The notes below the pieces were generated by a model. It had not been told where the DNA came from. It did no database searches and saw only the letters and a program-made list of their open reading frames with translations. A stretch of 64,000 nt of DNA. Origin: an uncultured Clostridia bacterium (GTDB lineage: Bacteria; Bacillota; Clostridia; TANB77; CAG-508). Positions 29,414 through 38,100 of this stretch are shown piece by piece (position 1 is the stretch's first letter; each line of letters starts with the position of its first letter). The position numbers were made by a program, and so were the translations under genes. The stretch lies in contig CAKOXT010000003.1 of the NCBI GenBank assembly GCA_934130285.1, forward strand, positions 62,001 to 126,000. The letters run 5' to 3'.

Positions 29414-30259
29414 ATAAAGATATTAGAGAAAGATGATCCTTTATTCCCAATAAAACTAAAAGAAATAAGACCAAAAGTAAAAAGACTATATATAGAGGGA
29501 AATGAGCTAATATTAAACAATTTTGGAATAGCAATAATAGGTTCAAGAAACTCATCAAAAGAAGGAGAAAAGATAACTGAGGAAATAGTAACAAAATTGG
29601 TAAAAAAGGATATTATCATAATTAGTGGACTAGCAAAAGGAATAGATTCAAAAGCACATCAAGCATGTATTAATAGCGGTGGAAAAACAATTGCAGTAAT
29701 AGGAAGTGGGTTTAATAACATATACCCAAAAGAAAATGAAAAAATGTATAAAAGAATTATAGAAACAGGAGGGACAATAGTAAGCGAATATCCTCCAGAT
29801 ACGCCAGTAGATTCAAGAAATTTTCCAAAAAGAAATAGAATAGTGAGTGGTCTATCAGAAGGAGTAGTAATGATAGAAGGAAAATATAGAAGCGGAACAA
29901 CGATTACTGCTCAATATGCATTAAATCAAAACAAAAAAGTATTTTGTTTGCCACACAGCATAAGCAATTCCTATGGAATAGGCCCCAATAGCATAATTCA
30001 AAAAGGCGGAATCTTAATAACAAAAGCAGACGATATAATAAAAGAATTCCAAAAAGATGGAATAAAATTTAAAGAAAAAGAAATAAAGAAAAATTACAAA
30101 AGCGATATTTTAAAATTACTTTCAAAAGAAATATTAACTAAAGAAGAATTAAGCATAAAAACTAACAAGAGTATTTCAGAAATAAATCAAGAACTTACAA
30201 TATTAGAACTTGAAGGAATAATTACAGAAGAATATCGGGAAAGGATACAGAATAATTGA
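29414..30259 (+). CDS. dprA: DNA-processing protein DprA, probable ATA start
   Basis: A 281-residue DprA/Smf protein; in transformation DprA loads RecA on incoming single-stranded DNA. The Rossmann-like core shows AIIGSRNSS, ISGLAKGID, and GTITAQYALNQNKKVFCLPH-type motifs, and a C-terminal winged-helix (about 225-280). The first conventional start codon in frame is deep inside the core (TTG 29594, ATG 29597), which would remove the GSR motif. An in-frame stop at 29411 limits the gene to ATA 29414 or later; that ATA lies nine bases after GAAAGGGATG and gives a normal N-terminus (KILEKDDPLFP). There is no N-terminal SAM-like domain, so it is a short version. It overlaps yraN by four bases. Confidence 0.9.
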   Translation: MKILEKDDPLFPIKLKEIRPKVKRLYIEGNELILNNFGIAIIGSRNSSKEGEKITEEIVTKLVKKDIIIISGLAKGIDSKAHQACINSGGKTIAVIGSGFNNIYPKENEKMYKRIIETGGTIVSEYPPDTPVDSRNFPKRNRIVSGLSEGVVMIEGKYRSGTTITAQYALNQNKKVFCLPHSISNSYGIGPNSIIQKGGILITKADDIIKEFQKDGIKFKEKEIKKNYKSDILKLLSKEILTKEELSIKTNKSISEINQELTILELEGIITEEYRERIQNN

Positions 30260-30609
30260 ATAATAAAATACTAGGAACCCTTGGAGAGCGAATTGCAAAA
30301 ATATATTTACAAATAAATGGGTATCAAATATTAAAATGCAATTTCAGATGTCGTTTTGGAGAAATAGATTTAATAGCAAAAAAAGAAGGAACATTGCATT
30401 TTATAGAAGTAAAAACAAGAACACATAGTTTTATAGAAGCGAGGCTATCGATAGGCAGTGTAAAAGAAAGACATATATGGAAAACAGCAGAGTATTACAT
30501 ATATATAAATAGAATAGAAAATGTTGAAATACAATTTGACGCTATAGAAGTTTATATAGAGCAAAACAGTTGGCAAATAAACTATATCCCTAAAAGCATT
30601 GAAAAATAA
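30256..30609 (+). CDS. yraN: YraN/UPF0102 endonuclease-like protein
   Basis: A 117-residue protein of the UPF0102 family, a restriction-endonuclease-like fold often found beside dprA. It shows LGERIAKIYLQINGY, the core GEIDLIAKKEGTLHFIEVKTR (Asp and Glu-x-Lys of the nuclease site) and a short C-terminal strand region. It starts at TTG 30256, overlapping the dprA stop (TTGA), with a weak AAAGGAT upstream, so translation is probably coupled to dprA. Function in bacteria is unsettled; DNA processing or Holliday-junction-like cleavage is inferred from the fold only. Confidence 0.85.
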   Translation: MNNKILGTLGERIAKIYLQINGYQILKCNFRCRFGEIDLIAKKEGTLHFIEVKTRTHSFIEARLSIGSVKERHIWKTAEYYIYINRIENVEIQFDAIEVYIEQNSWQINYIPKSIEK

Positions 30610-30627
30610 GGAAATAGATGGTATACT
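30599..30627 (+). promoter_or_regulatory. promoter for the AI-2E gene
   Basis: TTGAAA (30599-30604), 17-base spacer, TATACT (30622-30627). The -35 box overlaps the last codons of yraN, so the permease can be transcribed separately. Confidence 0.6.
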
Positions 30628-30658
30628 AAATTATCTAAAAAAGAAAGGAGTTCATATA

Positions 30659-30763
30659 ATGCTAGATATTCATTATATGAGAAAAGCCTATGAAACAGAA
30701 AAAGGGAATAAGCAAATGGGTATATTATTTTACACTTGGAGTGGCAATAATATTCGTTTATAA
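30659..30763 (+). CDS. possible 34-residue leader peptide overlapping the AI-2E start
   Basis: AAAGGAG (30642-30648) at good distance precedes ATG 30659, which opens a 34-codon frame ending at TAA 30763, 74 bases inside the AI-2E gene in another frame. The AI-2E start codon itself has only a weak purine stretch. The strong ribosome binding site therefore appears to serve this short frame, and ribosomes ending or moving through it could control the permease. The encoded peptide resembles nothing I know and has no membrane segment. It could be a chance frame. Confidence 0.35.
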   Translation: MLDIHYMRKAYETEKGNKQMGILFYTWSGNNIRL

Positions 30764-31850
30764 ATTTGTAAGTGACTTTGGAGCACTAGTTGCATTTATT
30801 CAAAGAATAGTATCAGTAACTATGCCATTTATAATGGGAATAATAATAGCATACTTATTTTATAGACCAGTAACCTTTATAGAAAGAAAAATGAACAAAA
30901 ATAAAGTACTAGAAAAGGTTTCAAGACCGATAAGTGTATTTGCAGTATACATATTAGCTGTTGTATTAGTAGTATTGCTGATAAAATGTGTAGCACCACC
31001 AATAACTCAAAGCATTCAAGAGCTAGTAAATAATTTTCCTTCATATATAAATGATGCAAAAGAATATGTTGCAAATGCTGATGAGAATTCTATTGTAAAT
31101 AAAATCAATGCAAATGAAATAATAAAGAAAGTGGAATCATTCGATATTTCATCATACTTAAGTACAGAAAGGTTATTAGAATATATCAATACAGTAATAG
31201 GTGTGTTTGGAGCAATATTCAATGTATTTGTTACAATAATTATATCGATTTACATATTACTACAAAGAGGGGAAATAAAAGAATTTTTAAAGAAAGCTGG
31301 AAAAGCCATATTTGATACTCCAACATACAATAGAGTGAGCCAATATTTTGAAAAATCAAATAAGATATTACTAGATTTTATTTATTGTCAAATAATAGAT
31401 GGATTAATAATAGGAATATTAGTTGCAATAGCAATGAGCATTATTGGTGTAAAATATGCAATTATGTTAGGATTCTTTATAGGACTATTTAATATTATAC
31501 CTTATTTTGGAGCAATTATAGCAATTGCAGTAGCTGTATTAATTACAGTATTTACAGGAGGAGTGGAACAAGCCTTAATAATGGCAATAACAGTTATAAT
31601 TTTACAACAAATAGACTCAAATATAATAAATCCAAAAATCTTAGGTGATGGTCTAAAAATAAGTCCAATATTAGTAATATTTGCTGTAACAGTTGGAGGA
31701 GAATTCTTTGGAGTAATTGGAATGTTCTTAGCCGTACCAGTAATAGCAATTATAAAATTGTTAGTGGTAGATTTTATTGAAATAAGAGGAAAAATAAAGT
31801 CATATAGAAAACGACAAAACGAGATAATAGAAAAAGACAGTGTTTTATAA
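30690..31850 (+). CDS. AI-2E family permease
   Basis: A 386-residue membrane protein of the AI-2E transporter (TqsA/YdiK-like) family. It has about eight helices in the usual pattern: two or three at 10-90, a soluble amphipathic stretch (about 95-165, PPITQSIQELVNNFP), then a cluster from about 170 to 365. The family motifs near the C-terminus are present: LGFFIGLFNIIPYFGAIIA and NIINPKILGDGLKISPILVI. The family includes exporters of small molecules and sodium/proton antiporters, so the substrate is open. An in-frame TGA at 30678 fixes the start at ATG 30690. The stop codon lies within the terminator hairpin. Confidence 0.88.
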   Translation: MKQKKGISKWVYYFTLGVAIIFVYKFVSDFGALVAFIQRIVSVTMPFIMGIIIAYLFYRPVTFIERKMNKNKVLEKVSRPISVFAVYILAVVLVVLLIKCVAPPITQSIQELVNNFPSYINDAKEYVANADENSIVNKINANEIIKKVESFDISSYLSTERLLEYINTVIGVFGAIFNVFVTIIISIYILLQRGEIKEFLKKAGKAIFDTPTYNRVSQYFEKSNKILLDFIYCQIIDGLIIGILVAIAMSIIGVKYAIMLGFFIGLFNIIPYFGAIIAIAVAVLITVFTGGVEQALIMAITVIILQQIDSNIINPKILGDGLKISPILVIFAVTVGGEFFGVIGMFLAVPVIAIIKLLVVDFIEIRGKIKSYRKRQNEIIEKDSVL

Positions 31851-31863
31851 ACACTGTCTTTTA
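31832..31863 (+). terminator. intrinsic terminator overlapping the AI-2E stop
   Basis: AAAAGACAGTGTTT and AAACACTGTCTTTT form a near-perfect stem across the stop codon. Confidence 0.85.
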
Positions 31864-31920
31864 TTAAATATTTCAAAATAAACATTTAATGATTATAGAA
31901 ATAATAGAATAGGCAGTAAC

Positions 31921-31959
31921 TTTGTCAAATATTGACAAAAAATAAATTAGGAATATAAT
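31921..31959 (+). promoter_or_regulatory. promoter with palindromic operator candidate
   Basis: TTGACA (31932-31937), 16-base spacer, TATAAT (31954-31959). The palindrome TTTGTCAAATATTGACAAA (31921-31939, 8-bp arms, 3-base centre) covers the -35 box, the right place for a dimeric repressor. Confidence 0.6.
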
Positions 31960-31992
31960 AACAATATATACTGAAGCAAAAAGGAGGAAAAA

Positions 31993-32646
31993 ATGAATTT
32001 AAGAATAAAAAGAATATTATTAATAATTATAGCAATATTACTAATCTTTTTTTGCGTTCTTGCAGTAAGAGAAATATGTATACGTCATGAAAATGGATTG
32101 GATAAGTCAAATCCAATGAGCAAAGAAGAGGTTATTAAATTATTAGATAATCCAACGAATAATTACTGGATAAGACAAGTAAGCGAAGAGACAGAAGGAG
32201 TGCAGATACCAAGAGAAACACTAGCTAAAGATGGAAAAATGAAGGTATATCTTTATTCTGATCTAATTCAATGGGTAGATGCCAATACAAAAGAAATGCT
32301 TCAAATAAACAATGAAAGTAAAACAGCTTTGTTATCACACGACGGAGCAACAATTAAACAAACAACATACTTTAATGATTCATCTATCAAATATAAGTAT
32401 TTGGGTGAAAAAGAAGAAAACAACAAAAAAATTATAGTAGTTGAGCTAAAAGGAAAGTCAGTAGACAGAAGGTTGACAATAAATAAAGATACTGGAATAA
32501 TTGAAGGAATAAAAGAGTTTGAGAAAAAAGGTTTAATAACAACATCTATAAAAAAAGATAATATAGAAGTCCAATATGACAGCGTAACAGACGAAGATAT
32601 TGCTAAACCTGATTTAACGGGATACACAATTAATGAAATAGAATAA
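31993..32646 (+). CDS. unassigned membrane-anchored exported protein, possibly LolA/MucB-like fold
   Basis: A 217-residue protein with AAAAGGAGG before ATG 31993. One helix (about 7-25) anchors it; the rest is outside. The exported part has repeated beta strands (MKVYLYSDLIQWVDANTKEML, IIVVELKGKSVDRRLTINKDTGII, NIEVQYDSV), which resembles the half-barrel of LolA/MucB-type proteins, where short strands follow a helical N-terminal part. This is a fold impression, not a recognised family. It is monocistronic, with a strong promoter carrying a candidate operator and a terminator shared with the convergent gene. Confidence 0.5.
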   Translation: MNLRIKRILLIIIAILLIFFCVLAVREICIRHENGLDKSNPMSKEEVIKLLDNPTNNYWIRQVSEETEGVQIPRETLAKDGKMKVYLYSDLIQWVDANTKEMLQINNESKTALLSHDGATIKQTTYFNDSSIKYKYLGEKEENNKKIIVVELKGKSVDRRLTINKDTGIIEGIKEFEKKGLITTSIKKDNIEVQYDSVTDEDIAKPDLTGYTINEIE

Positions 32647-32654
32647 CAATATAC

Positions 32655-32691
32655 AAAAAAAGAGAAGTAAATTATGTTACCTCTCTTTTTT
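32655..32691. terminator. bidirectional terminator
   Basis: AAAAAAGAGAAGTAA and TTACCTCTCTTTTTT pair with one mismatch; it lies between convergent genes ending at 32646 and 32728. Confidence 0.75.
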
Positions 32692-32727
32692 ATTTGAATT
32701 TAACATTTTATCTAACAAGTTAAATTA

Positions 32728-33228
32728 TTAAACAATAGCAACAACAGCACCAGTTGCGCATAAAACAATTAATCCAGCAGCAGCAACGCCAAGTGCTAAT
32801 GGTGGGAATGCTTTCTTTAAAGGCAAGTCTAAGAAGTTAGCCACTAAAGATCCAACCCAAGCTCCTGTTGTTGGAAGCGGAATTGCAACAAATACAAATA
32901 ATGCAAAAGCAACTGCTGATTGAAGTTTTGGATTTTCTTGAATTTTTCTTGTTGCTTTATTTGTAGCCCAATCAATAATTCTTTTGAAAAATTTCCATCT
33001 ACCAAAGAAATCAAATAATGGTCTAATATATTTTACAATAAAAAATATTGGAATAATATTACCAATAAAGCTACATATATAAGCAGACCAAGGATCAAGT
33101 CCCATAGCTACACCTAATGGAATAGCACCTCTAATCTCAATTATTGGAGTCATTCCAACTAAAACAGTTAATAAATATTTTGCAATGATTGGAATACCTT
33201 GTAATGTAGAAAAAAACGAATTTAGCAT
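32728..33228 (-). CDS. small multidrug export family protein (COG2426/PF06695-like)
   Basis: A 166-residue membrane protein with four or five helices. TPIIEIRGAIPLGVAMGLDPWSAYICSFIGNIIPIFFI and the later IPLPTTGAWVGSLVANFL are the conserved blocks of this family; the paired polar-in-membrane loops (EIRGAIP and PTTGAW) look like the two inverted halves of the SNARE-associated/DedA-like superfamily. The export function is only an annotation of the family. It follows the 33239 gene by 10 bases on the minus strand with AGGAGG before its ATG, so the two form an operon. Confidence 0.82.
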   Translation of the reverse strand: MLNSFFSTLQGIPIIAKYLLTVLVGMTPIIEIRGAIPLGVAMGLDPWSAYICSFIGNIIPIFFIVKYIRPLFDFFGRWKFFKRIIDWATNKATRKIQENPKLQSAVAFALFVFVAIPLPTTGAWVGSLVANFLDLPLKKAFPPLALGVAAAGLIVLCATGAVVAIV

Positions 33229-33238
33229 AAAATACCTC

Positions 33239-33799
33239 CTAATTTATTTTTAATGAATTCAAAATTTCGTCAATATGTGAAGATAAATCTAAATTAGTTG
33301 TATCAATATTAAAATCAATAACAATAAATTTAGAATCCTTTACAATCCAATATACATCAACTAGCATTGTATCTTTATAATGAAAGTTATAAGTGTAAGC
33401 TGTTAATCCATTTATTGTAGTTTCAGAAACATCAGATACTTGACTAATATTAGAAAATTTTGAAATATAATCATTTTTATCAGCTTCAATAAACTTTAAT
33501 GTGTCTCTAACATTTGCATTAGAAACTTCAGAAAAATATATTGATGAACCAGTTGTTGCTGATTTTAAAACAAGTTTATAGGAATCGTCAGAAACAGTAG
33601 AAAACTCATACTCGTTTGCAACAGAAACGAAAATTGATGAATCCTCACTAGAAAACTCAACTGGCATTAATTTTTCCTTTTCTCTATTTTTTAAGATAAA
33701 GAACATAACAAGAGCAATAATTATTAGAATGATAATAATTGCAAAAAGTATAATATTTCTTTTGTTGATTAATTTATCTTTAAAAATAGTGATATCCAT
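33239..33799 (-). CDS. unassigned membrane-anchored protein
   Basis: A 186-residue protein. A basic N-terminus (1-15) and one helix (about 16-36) anchor it, and the rest (about 45-186) alternates strands and helices: FSTVSDDSYKLVLKSATTGSSIYFSEV, TINGLTAYTYNFHYKDTMLVDVYWIVKDSKFIVIDF. This resembles PsbP/DUF1795-like small alpha/beta domains, which sense or scaffold at the membrane, but no catalytic or binding residues are evident. It is the first gene of the two-gene minus-strand operon with the small-export-family protein. Confidence 0.55.
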   Translation of the reverse strand: MDITIFKDKLINKRNIILFAIIIILIIIALVMFFILKNREKEKLMPVEFSSEDSSIFVSVANEYEFSTVSDDSYKLVLKSATTGSSIYFSEVSNANVRDTLKFIEADKNDYISKFSNISQVSDVSETTINGLTAYTYNFHYKDTMLVDVYWIVKDSKFIVIDFNIDTTNLDLSSHIDEILNSLKIN

Positions 33800-33968
33800 T
33801 AAAACTCTCCATTAATTTATAATAATTATACTCAAAAATTATAACTTAATAGAATCAAAAAAACAAGTACCTATAAAATGGAAAAAGTGACAAAAAGTAC
33901 AATTGAAGCACACGAATAAATCTGATAACATTAAACATATAAAGAGTATGAAAAAGGAAGGGAAAGCA

Positions 33969-34232
33969 ATGCAGAATATAATAAATAAGATAAAAAATAT
34001 TAAGAGAATGGATAAAAAGCTTGTAAAATTAATAAATTTAGGCCAATGGATATTCTTTTTAATAAGTATATTAGGAGTAGCCATATTATACATACATTAT
34101 AAACTATACATATCAGCAGAATTATATCAGATTGGAATAGAAATATTTAAAATAGGAATCATAGGTGCAATATCAGTTATATTTTGTAGTTGCAGTTTAT
34201 GGATTATAAAAGAAGAAATAAATAAGAGATAA
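33969..34232 (+). CDS. small two-helix membrane protein
   Basis: An 87-residue protein starting at ATG 33969, preceded by AAGGAAGGG; the longer in-frame reading from 33903 has no ribosome binding site. A Lys-rich N-terminus (1-24), a helix at about 29-47 and a second at about 55-76 (with CSC) suggest a hairpin with both ends in the cytoplasm. Not a family I recognise. It is divergent from the operon at 33799. Confidence 0.55.
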   Translation: MQNIINKIKNIKRMDKKLVKLINLGQWIFFLISILGVAILYIHYKLYISAELYQIGIEIFKIGIIGAISVIFCSCSLWIIKEEINKR

Positions 34233-34350
34233 AATGTAGGTAAGGAAACAAGCAATAATAAATATAAAAGAATATAGAATGAGAGTAGGCGATAATAAAA
34301 TATGAAAGAATAGAAAAGAAAGTAAAAGATAAATAATAAAAAGAAAATAA

Positions 34351-34382
34351 AAAAAGATAGATCCGAATTCTATCTTTTTTTA
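34351..34382. terminator. bidirectional terminator
   Basis: AAAAAGATAGA and TCTATCTTTTTT pair perfectly over a 7-base loop; it ends rpsT on the minus strand and the small membrane protein unit on the plus strand. Confidence 0.85.
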
Positions 34383-34385
34383 TTA

Positions 34386-34649
34386 TTATTTCATTTCATT
34401 TAATTTTTTTGCTAAATTTGATTTTTTTCTTGAAGCTGTGTTCTTTTTGATAACACCTTTTGTACAAGCTTGATCTATTTTTTTAACAGCAGCTTTGAAA
34501 TTAGCTGTAGCTTCTTCTTTATTTCCTGCTTCTACAGATGCTTCAAACTTTTTAACAGCTGTTCTGTATCCTGATTTAACCATATTATTTTGTAAAGTTT
34601 TCTTTTCGATAACACTAACTCTTTTTATAGCTGATTTAATGTTTGGCAT
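34386..34649 (-). CDS. rpsT: 30S ribosomal protein S20
   Basis: An 87-residue, Lys-rich, all-helical protein that binds 16S rRNA early in 30S assembly. PNIKSAIKRV at the start, GYRTAVKKFEA and KGVIKKNTASRKKSNLAKKLN near the end are S20 hallmarks. The start is the ATG giving MPNIKSA, downstream of GAGGAGGTG; an in-frame GTG four codons earlier lies inside that site. It is monocistronic with its own promoter, as usual for rpsT. Confidence 0.96.
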   Translation of the reverse strand: MPNIKSAIKRVSVIEKKTLQNNMVKSGYRTAVKKFEASVEAGNKEEATANFKAAVKKIDQACTKGVIKKNTASRKKSNLAKKLNEMK

Positions 34650-34697
34650 ATCTCTTTGCACCTCCTCTTAGCTAAATAAGTAAATTTTACTTTTAAT

Positions 34698-34726
34698 ATT
34701 CTAACACAACAATCCTGAAAAGGCAA
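34698..34726 (-). promoter_or_regulatory. rpsT promoter
   Basis: On the minus strand: TTGCCT (34726-34721), 17-base spacer, TAGAAT (34703-34698), with extended -10 TGT. Confidence 0.55.
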
Positions 34727-34877
34727 GAGGTTTTAAGAACTTTTTTAAAAGCAATAAATTTTTATTTGAAAAAATGTTTTAAATAAAAAAATCCACGCAA
34801 AAAATCCTCTCAATAAACTAAATTTAAACAGATATAAAAATAATATGAAAAACTTACCACTTTTTACTTAAATATTC

Positions 34878-34907
34878 TTGACGCCCTACGGAAATCTATG
34901 ATATACT
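34878..34907 (+). promoter_or_regulatory. rpoB promoter
   Basis: TTGACG (34878-34883), 18-base spacer, TATACT (34902-34907), with an extended -10 (TGATATACT). It is the only good promoter seen before rpoB. Confidence 0.65.
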
Positions 34908-35001
34908 AATTAGGACAAAATTTAATATATAAAGAAAGAGGAATTAAATTTCAGAGGAACTATTTTTTAAAAATGTTTTTTAGCAGGGAATATTTTTTGA
35001 A

Positions 35002-35037
35002 AATAACAACCTGTTATTTAAGAAGGACTTTCTTAAA
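35002..35037 (+). promoter_or_regulatory. rpoB leader hairpins
   Basis: AATAACA/TGTTATT (35002-35018) and TTTAAGAA/TTCTTAAA (35017-35037) form two adjacent, slightly overlapping hairpins in the leader, so only one can be complete at a time. A control role is possible but not shown. Confidence 0.4.
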
Positions 35038-35110
35038 AATATATCACATACCTGCTTTAATTTTAAAAAAGTTTGTATTAACCACAAACAGAAAATAGGG
35101 GTGATTTTTT

Positions 35111-38100
35111 TTGGTTAAAGTTAAAGACATTAAGCACGAAAAATGTACAAGAAAAACCTTCTCTAAGATTGGTGATAGTATAGAGATCCCTAATCTTATA
35201 AAGGTTCAAAAAGATTCTTATGAGTGGTTCGTAAAAGAAGGACTTGGAGAAGTATTAAAAGATATTTCACCAATAGTTGACTACTCAGGAAACTTAGTCT
35301 TAGAATTCTTCGATTACTACATGGAAGAAAAGACAAAATATACATTAGAAGAAGCTAAAGAAAGAGACGCAACATATTCAACAAGATTACACGTTAAAGT
35401 AAGACTTATTAACAGAGAAACAGGAGAAATCAAAGAGCAAGAAATTTACTTAGGTGATTTCCCACTTATGACAGATAGCGCAACATTCGTTATCAATGGT
35501 GCAGAGAGAGTTGTAGTAAGCCAATTAGTTCGTTCACCAGGATGTTACTATGATTCAGCATATGACAAAACAGGAAAGAAGATTTATACTTCAACAGTTA
35601 TGCCAATAAGAGGAGCATGGCTAGAATATGAAACAGATAGCAATGATGTATTTTGGGTAAGAATTGATAGAACAAGAAAATTACCAGTAACATCATTACT
35701 AAGAGCAATTGGACTATTAACAGATGATCAAATTATCGACTTCTTTGGTGAAGAAGATAAATTAATAGCAACAATTGCAAAAGATCCAATTAAAACACAA
35801 GAAGATGCTTTAATTGAAATTTACAAAAAACTAAGACCAGGAGAATTACCAACAGTTGATGCTGCAAGAAACTTATTCAACGGATTATTCTTTGATGACA
35901 GAAGATATGATTTAGCTAAAGTAGGTAGATACAAATATAATAAGAAATTAAATCTAGCATCAAGAATTACAAACATGGTAGCTTATGCTGATGTTATTAA
36001 TCCAGAAACTGGAGAACTTTTCGTAGGAAAAGATGAAGTAATAACAAAAGAAGTTGCTGAGGAAATTCAAAATTCAGGAATAAATGTTGTAGACATCAAA
36101 CATGACGATAAAAAAATTAGAATCATTGGAAACGGAACAGTTGATGTTAAAGCTTTTGTTAGTGAAGATGTATTAAAAGATGTAAAAGCAAAACAAATAA
36201 AAGAATTAGTAAATTATGAAGTTTTGAAAAATATCTTAGAAAATACAGAAGAAAAAGACTTAGCCAAAGTAATCGATGAAAGAATAGATGAATTAGTTCC
36301 TAAACATGTTACAACTGAAGATATCTTAGGATCAATCAGTTACTTATTAAACCTAGATCATGGAATAGGAAAAACAGATGATATAGACCACTTAGGAAAC
36401 AGACGTATTAGATGTGTAGGTGAATTATTACAAAACCAATTCAGAATTGGTTTAACAAGACTTGAAAGAGTTGTTCGTGAAAGAATGACAATCCAAGATT
36501 TAGACGTAGTAACACCACAAACATTAATTAACACAAAACCAATTACATCATCAATCAGAGAATTCTTTGGAAGCTCTCAATTATCTCAATTCATGGATCA
36601 ATCAAACCCATTGTCTGAATTAACTCATAAGAGAAGAATTTCAGCATTAGGACCTGGTGGATTATCAAGAGATAGAGCTGGATTCGAAGTTCGTGATGTT
36701 CACTATACTCACTATGGTAGACTATGTCCAATAGAATCTCCAGAAGGACCAAACATTGGACTTATTTCTGCATTAACAACATTTGCTGTTATCAACGAAT
36801 ATGGATTTGTTGAAACACCATATAGAAAAGTTGATAAAGCAACAGGAAAAGTTACAGATGAAGTTGAATATATGACAGCTGATACAGAAGATGCATATAT
36901 AATAGCTCAAGCATCTGAACCTCTTGACGAAGAAGGAAGATTTGTTAATGACAGAATCAGAGTTAGATACTTAAATGAAATCATCGAAGTTGAAAAAGAC
37001 AAAGTTGATTACGTTGATGTATCACCAAAACAATTAGTTTCAGTTGCTGCTGCAATGATACCTTTCTTGGAGCACGATGATGCTAACCGTGCCTTGATGG
37101 GTGCAAACATGCAACGTCAGGCTGTACCACTTATGATTACAGATTCACCAATAGTTGGAACTGGAATTGAATATAGAGCAGCAAAAGACTCAGGAGTTGT
37201 AGTTCTTGCTGACGAAGACGGAGAAGTTACAAGAGTAGTTTCAGACGAAATAAGAATCAAAAATAAAAAAGGTGAAGAAAAAGTATATCACCTACGTAAA
37301 TTCAAGAGAACAAATGGTGCAACATGTATAAACCAAAGACCAATCGTTAAGAAAGGCGAAATAGTTAAGAGAGGAGACATCATCGCTGACGGACCTGCTA
37401 CAGACAAAGGTGAGATGGCTCTTGGTAAAAACTTACTTATCGCATTCACAACTTGGGAAGGTTACAACTACGAGGATGCTATTTTGTTAAATGAAAGATT
37501 AGTTAAAGAAGATGTATTAACATCTATACATATTGAAGATTACGACTGCGAATGTCGTGATACAAAATTAGGACCAGAAGAAATCACAAGAGACATACCA
37601 AACGTTGGTGAAGATAGCTTAAAAGACCTTGATGAAGACGGTATCATCAGAGTTGGTGCTGAAGTTAGACCAGGAGATATCCTAGTTGGAAAAGTTACTC
37701 CAAAAGGAGAAACAGAACTAACAGCAGAAGAAAGACTATTAAGAGCAATATTTGGTGAGAAAGCTAGAGAAGTTAGAGATACATCATTACGTGTACCTCA
37801 CGGAGAAGCTGGAACAATCGTTGATGTTAAAGTATTCACTAGAGAAAATTCAGACGAATTAGGACCTGGTGTAAATAAAGTAATAAGAGTTTATATAGCT
37901 CAAAAGAGAAAAATATCTGTTGGTGATAAAATGGCTGGACGTCACGGAAACAAAGGTGTTATTTCAAGAATATTACCTGAAGAAGATATGCCATTTATGC
38001 CAGATGGAACACCAGTAGATGTTGTATTAAACCCATTAGGTGTACCTTCTCGTATGAACTTAGGACAGGTGCTTGAAGTTCACTTAGGTGCTGCAGCTAG

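Larger units (their letters stand above)
34662..35110. other. 449-base region between rpsT and rpoB
   Basis: No protein gene is seen. It holds the divergent promoters of rpsT and rpoB and a roughly 200-base rpoB leader with two small adjacent hairpins. The rest is AT-rich sequence without recognisable structure. Confidence 0.7.

Noticed and set aside
34233..34350. Small RNA or peptide after the two-helix protein
   Set aside because: Purine-rich AT sequence without promoter, stem or usable frame.
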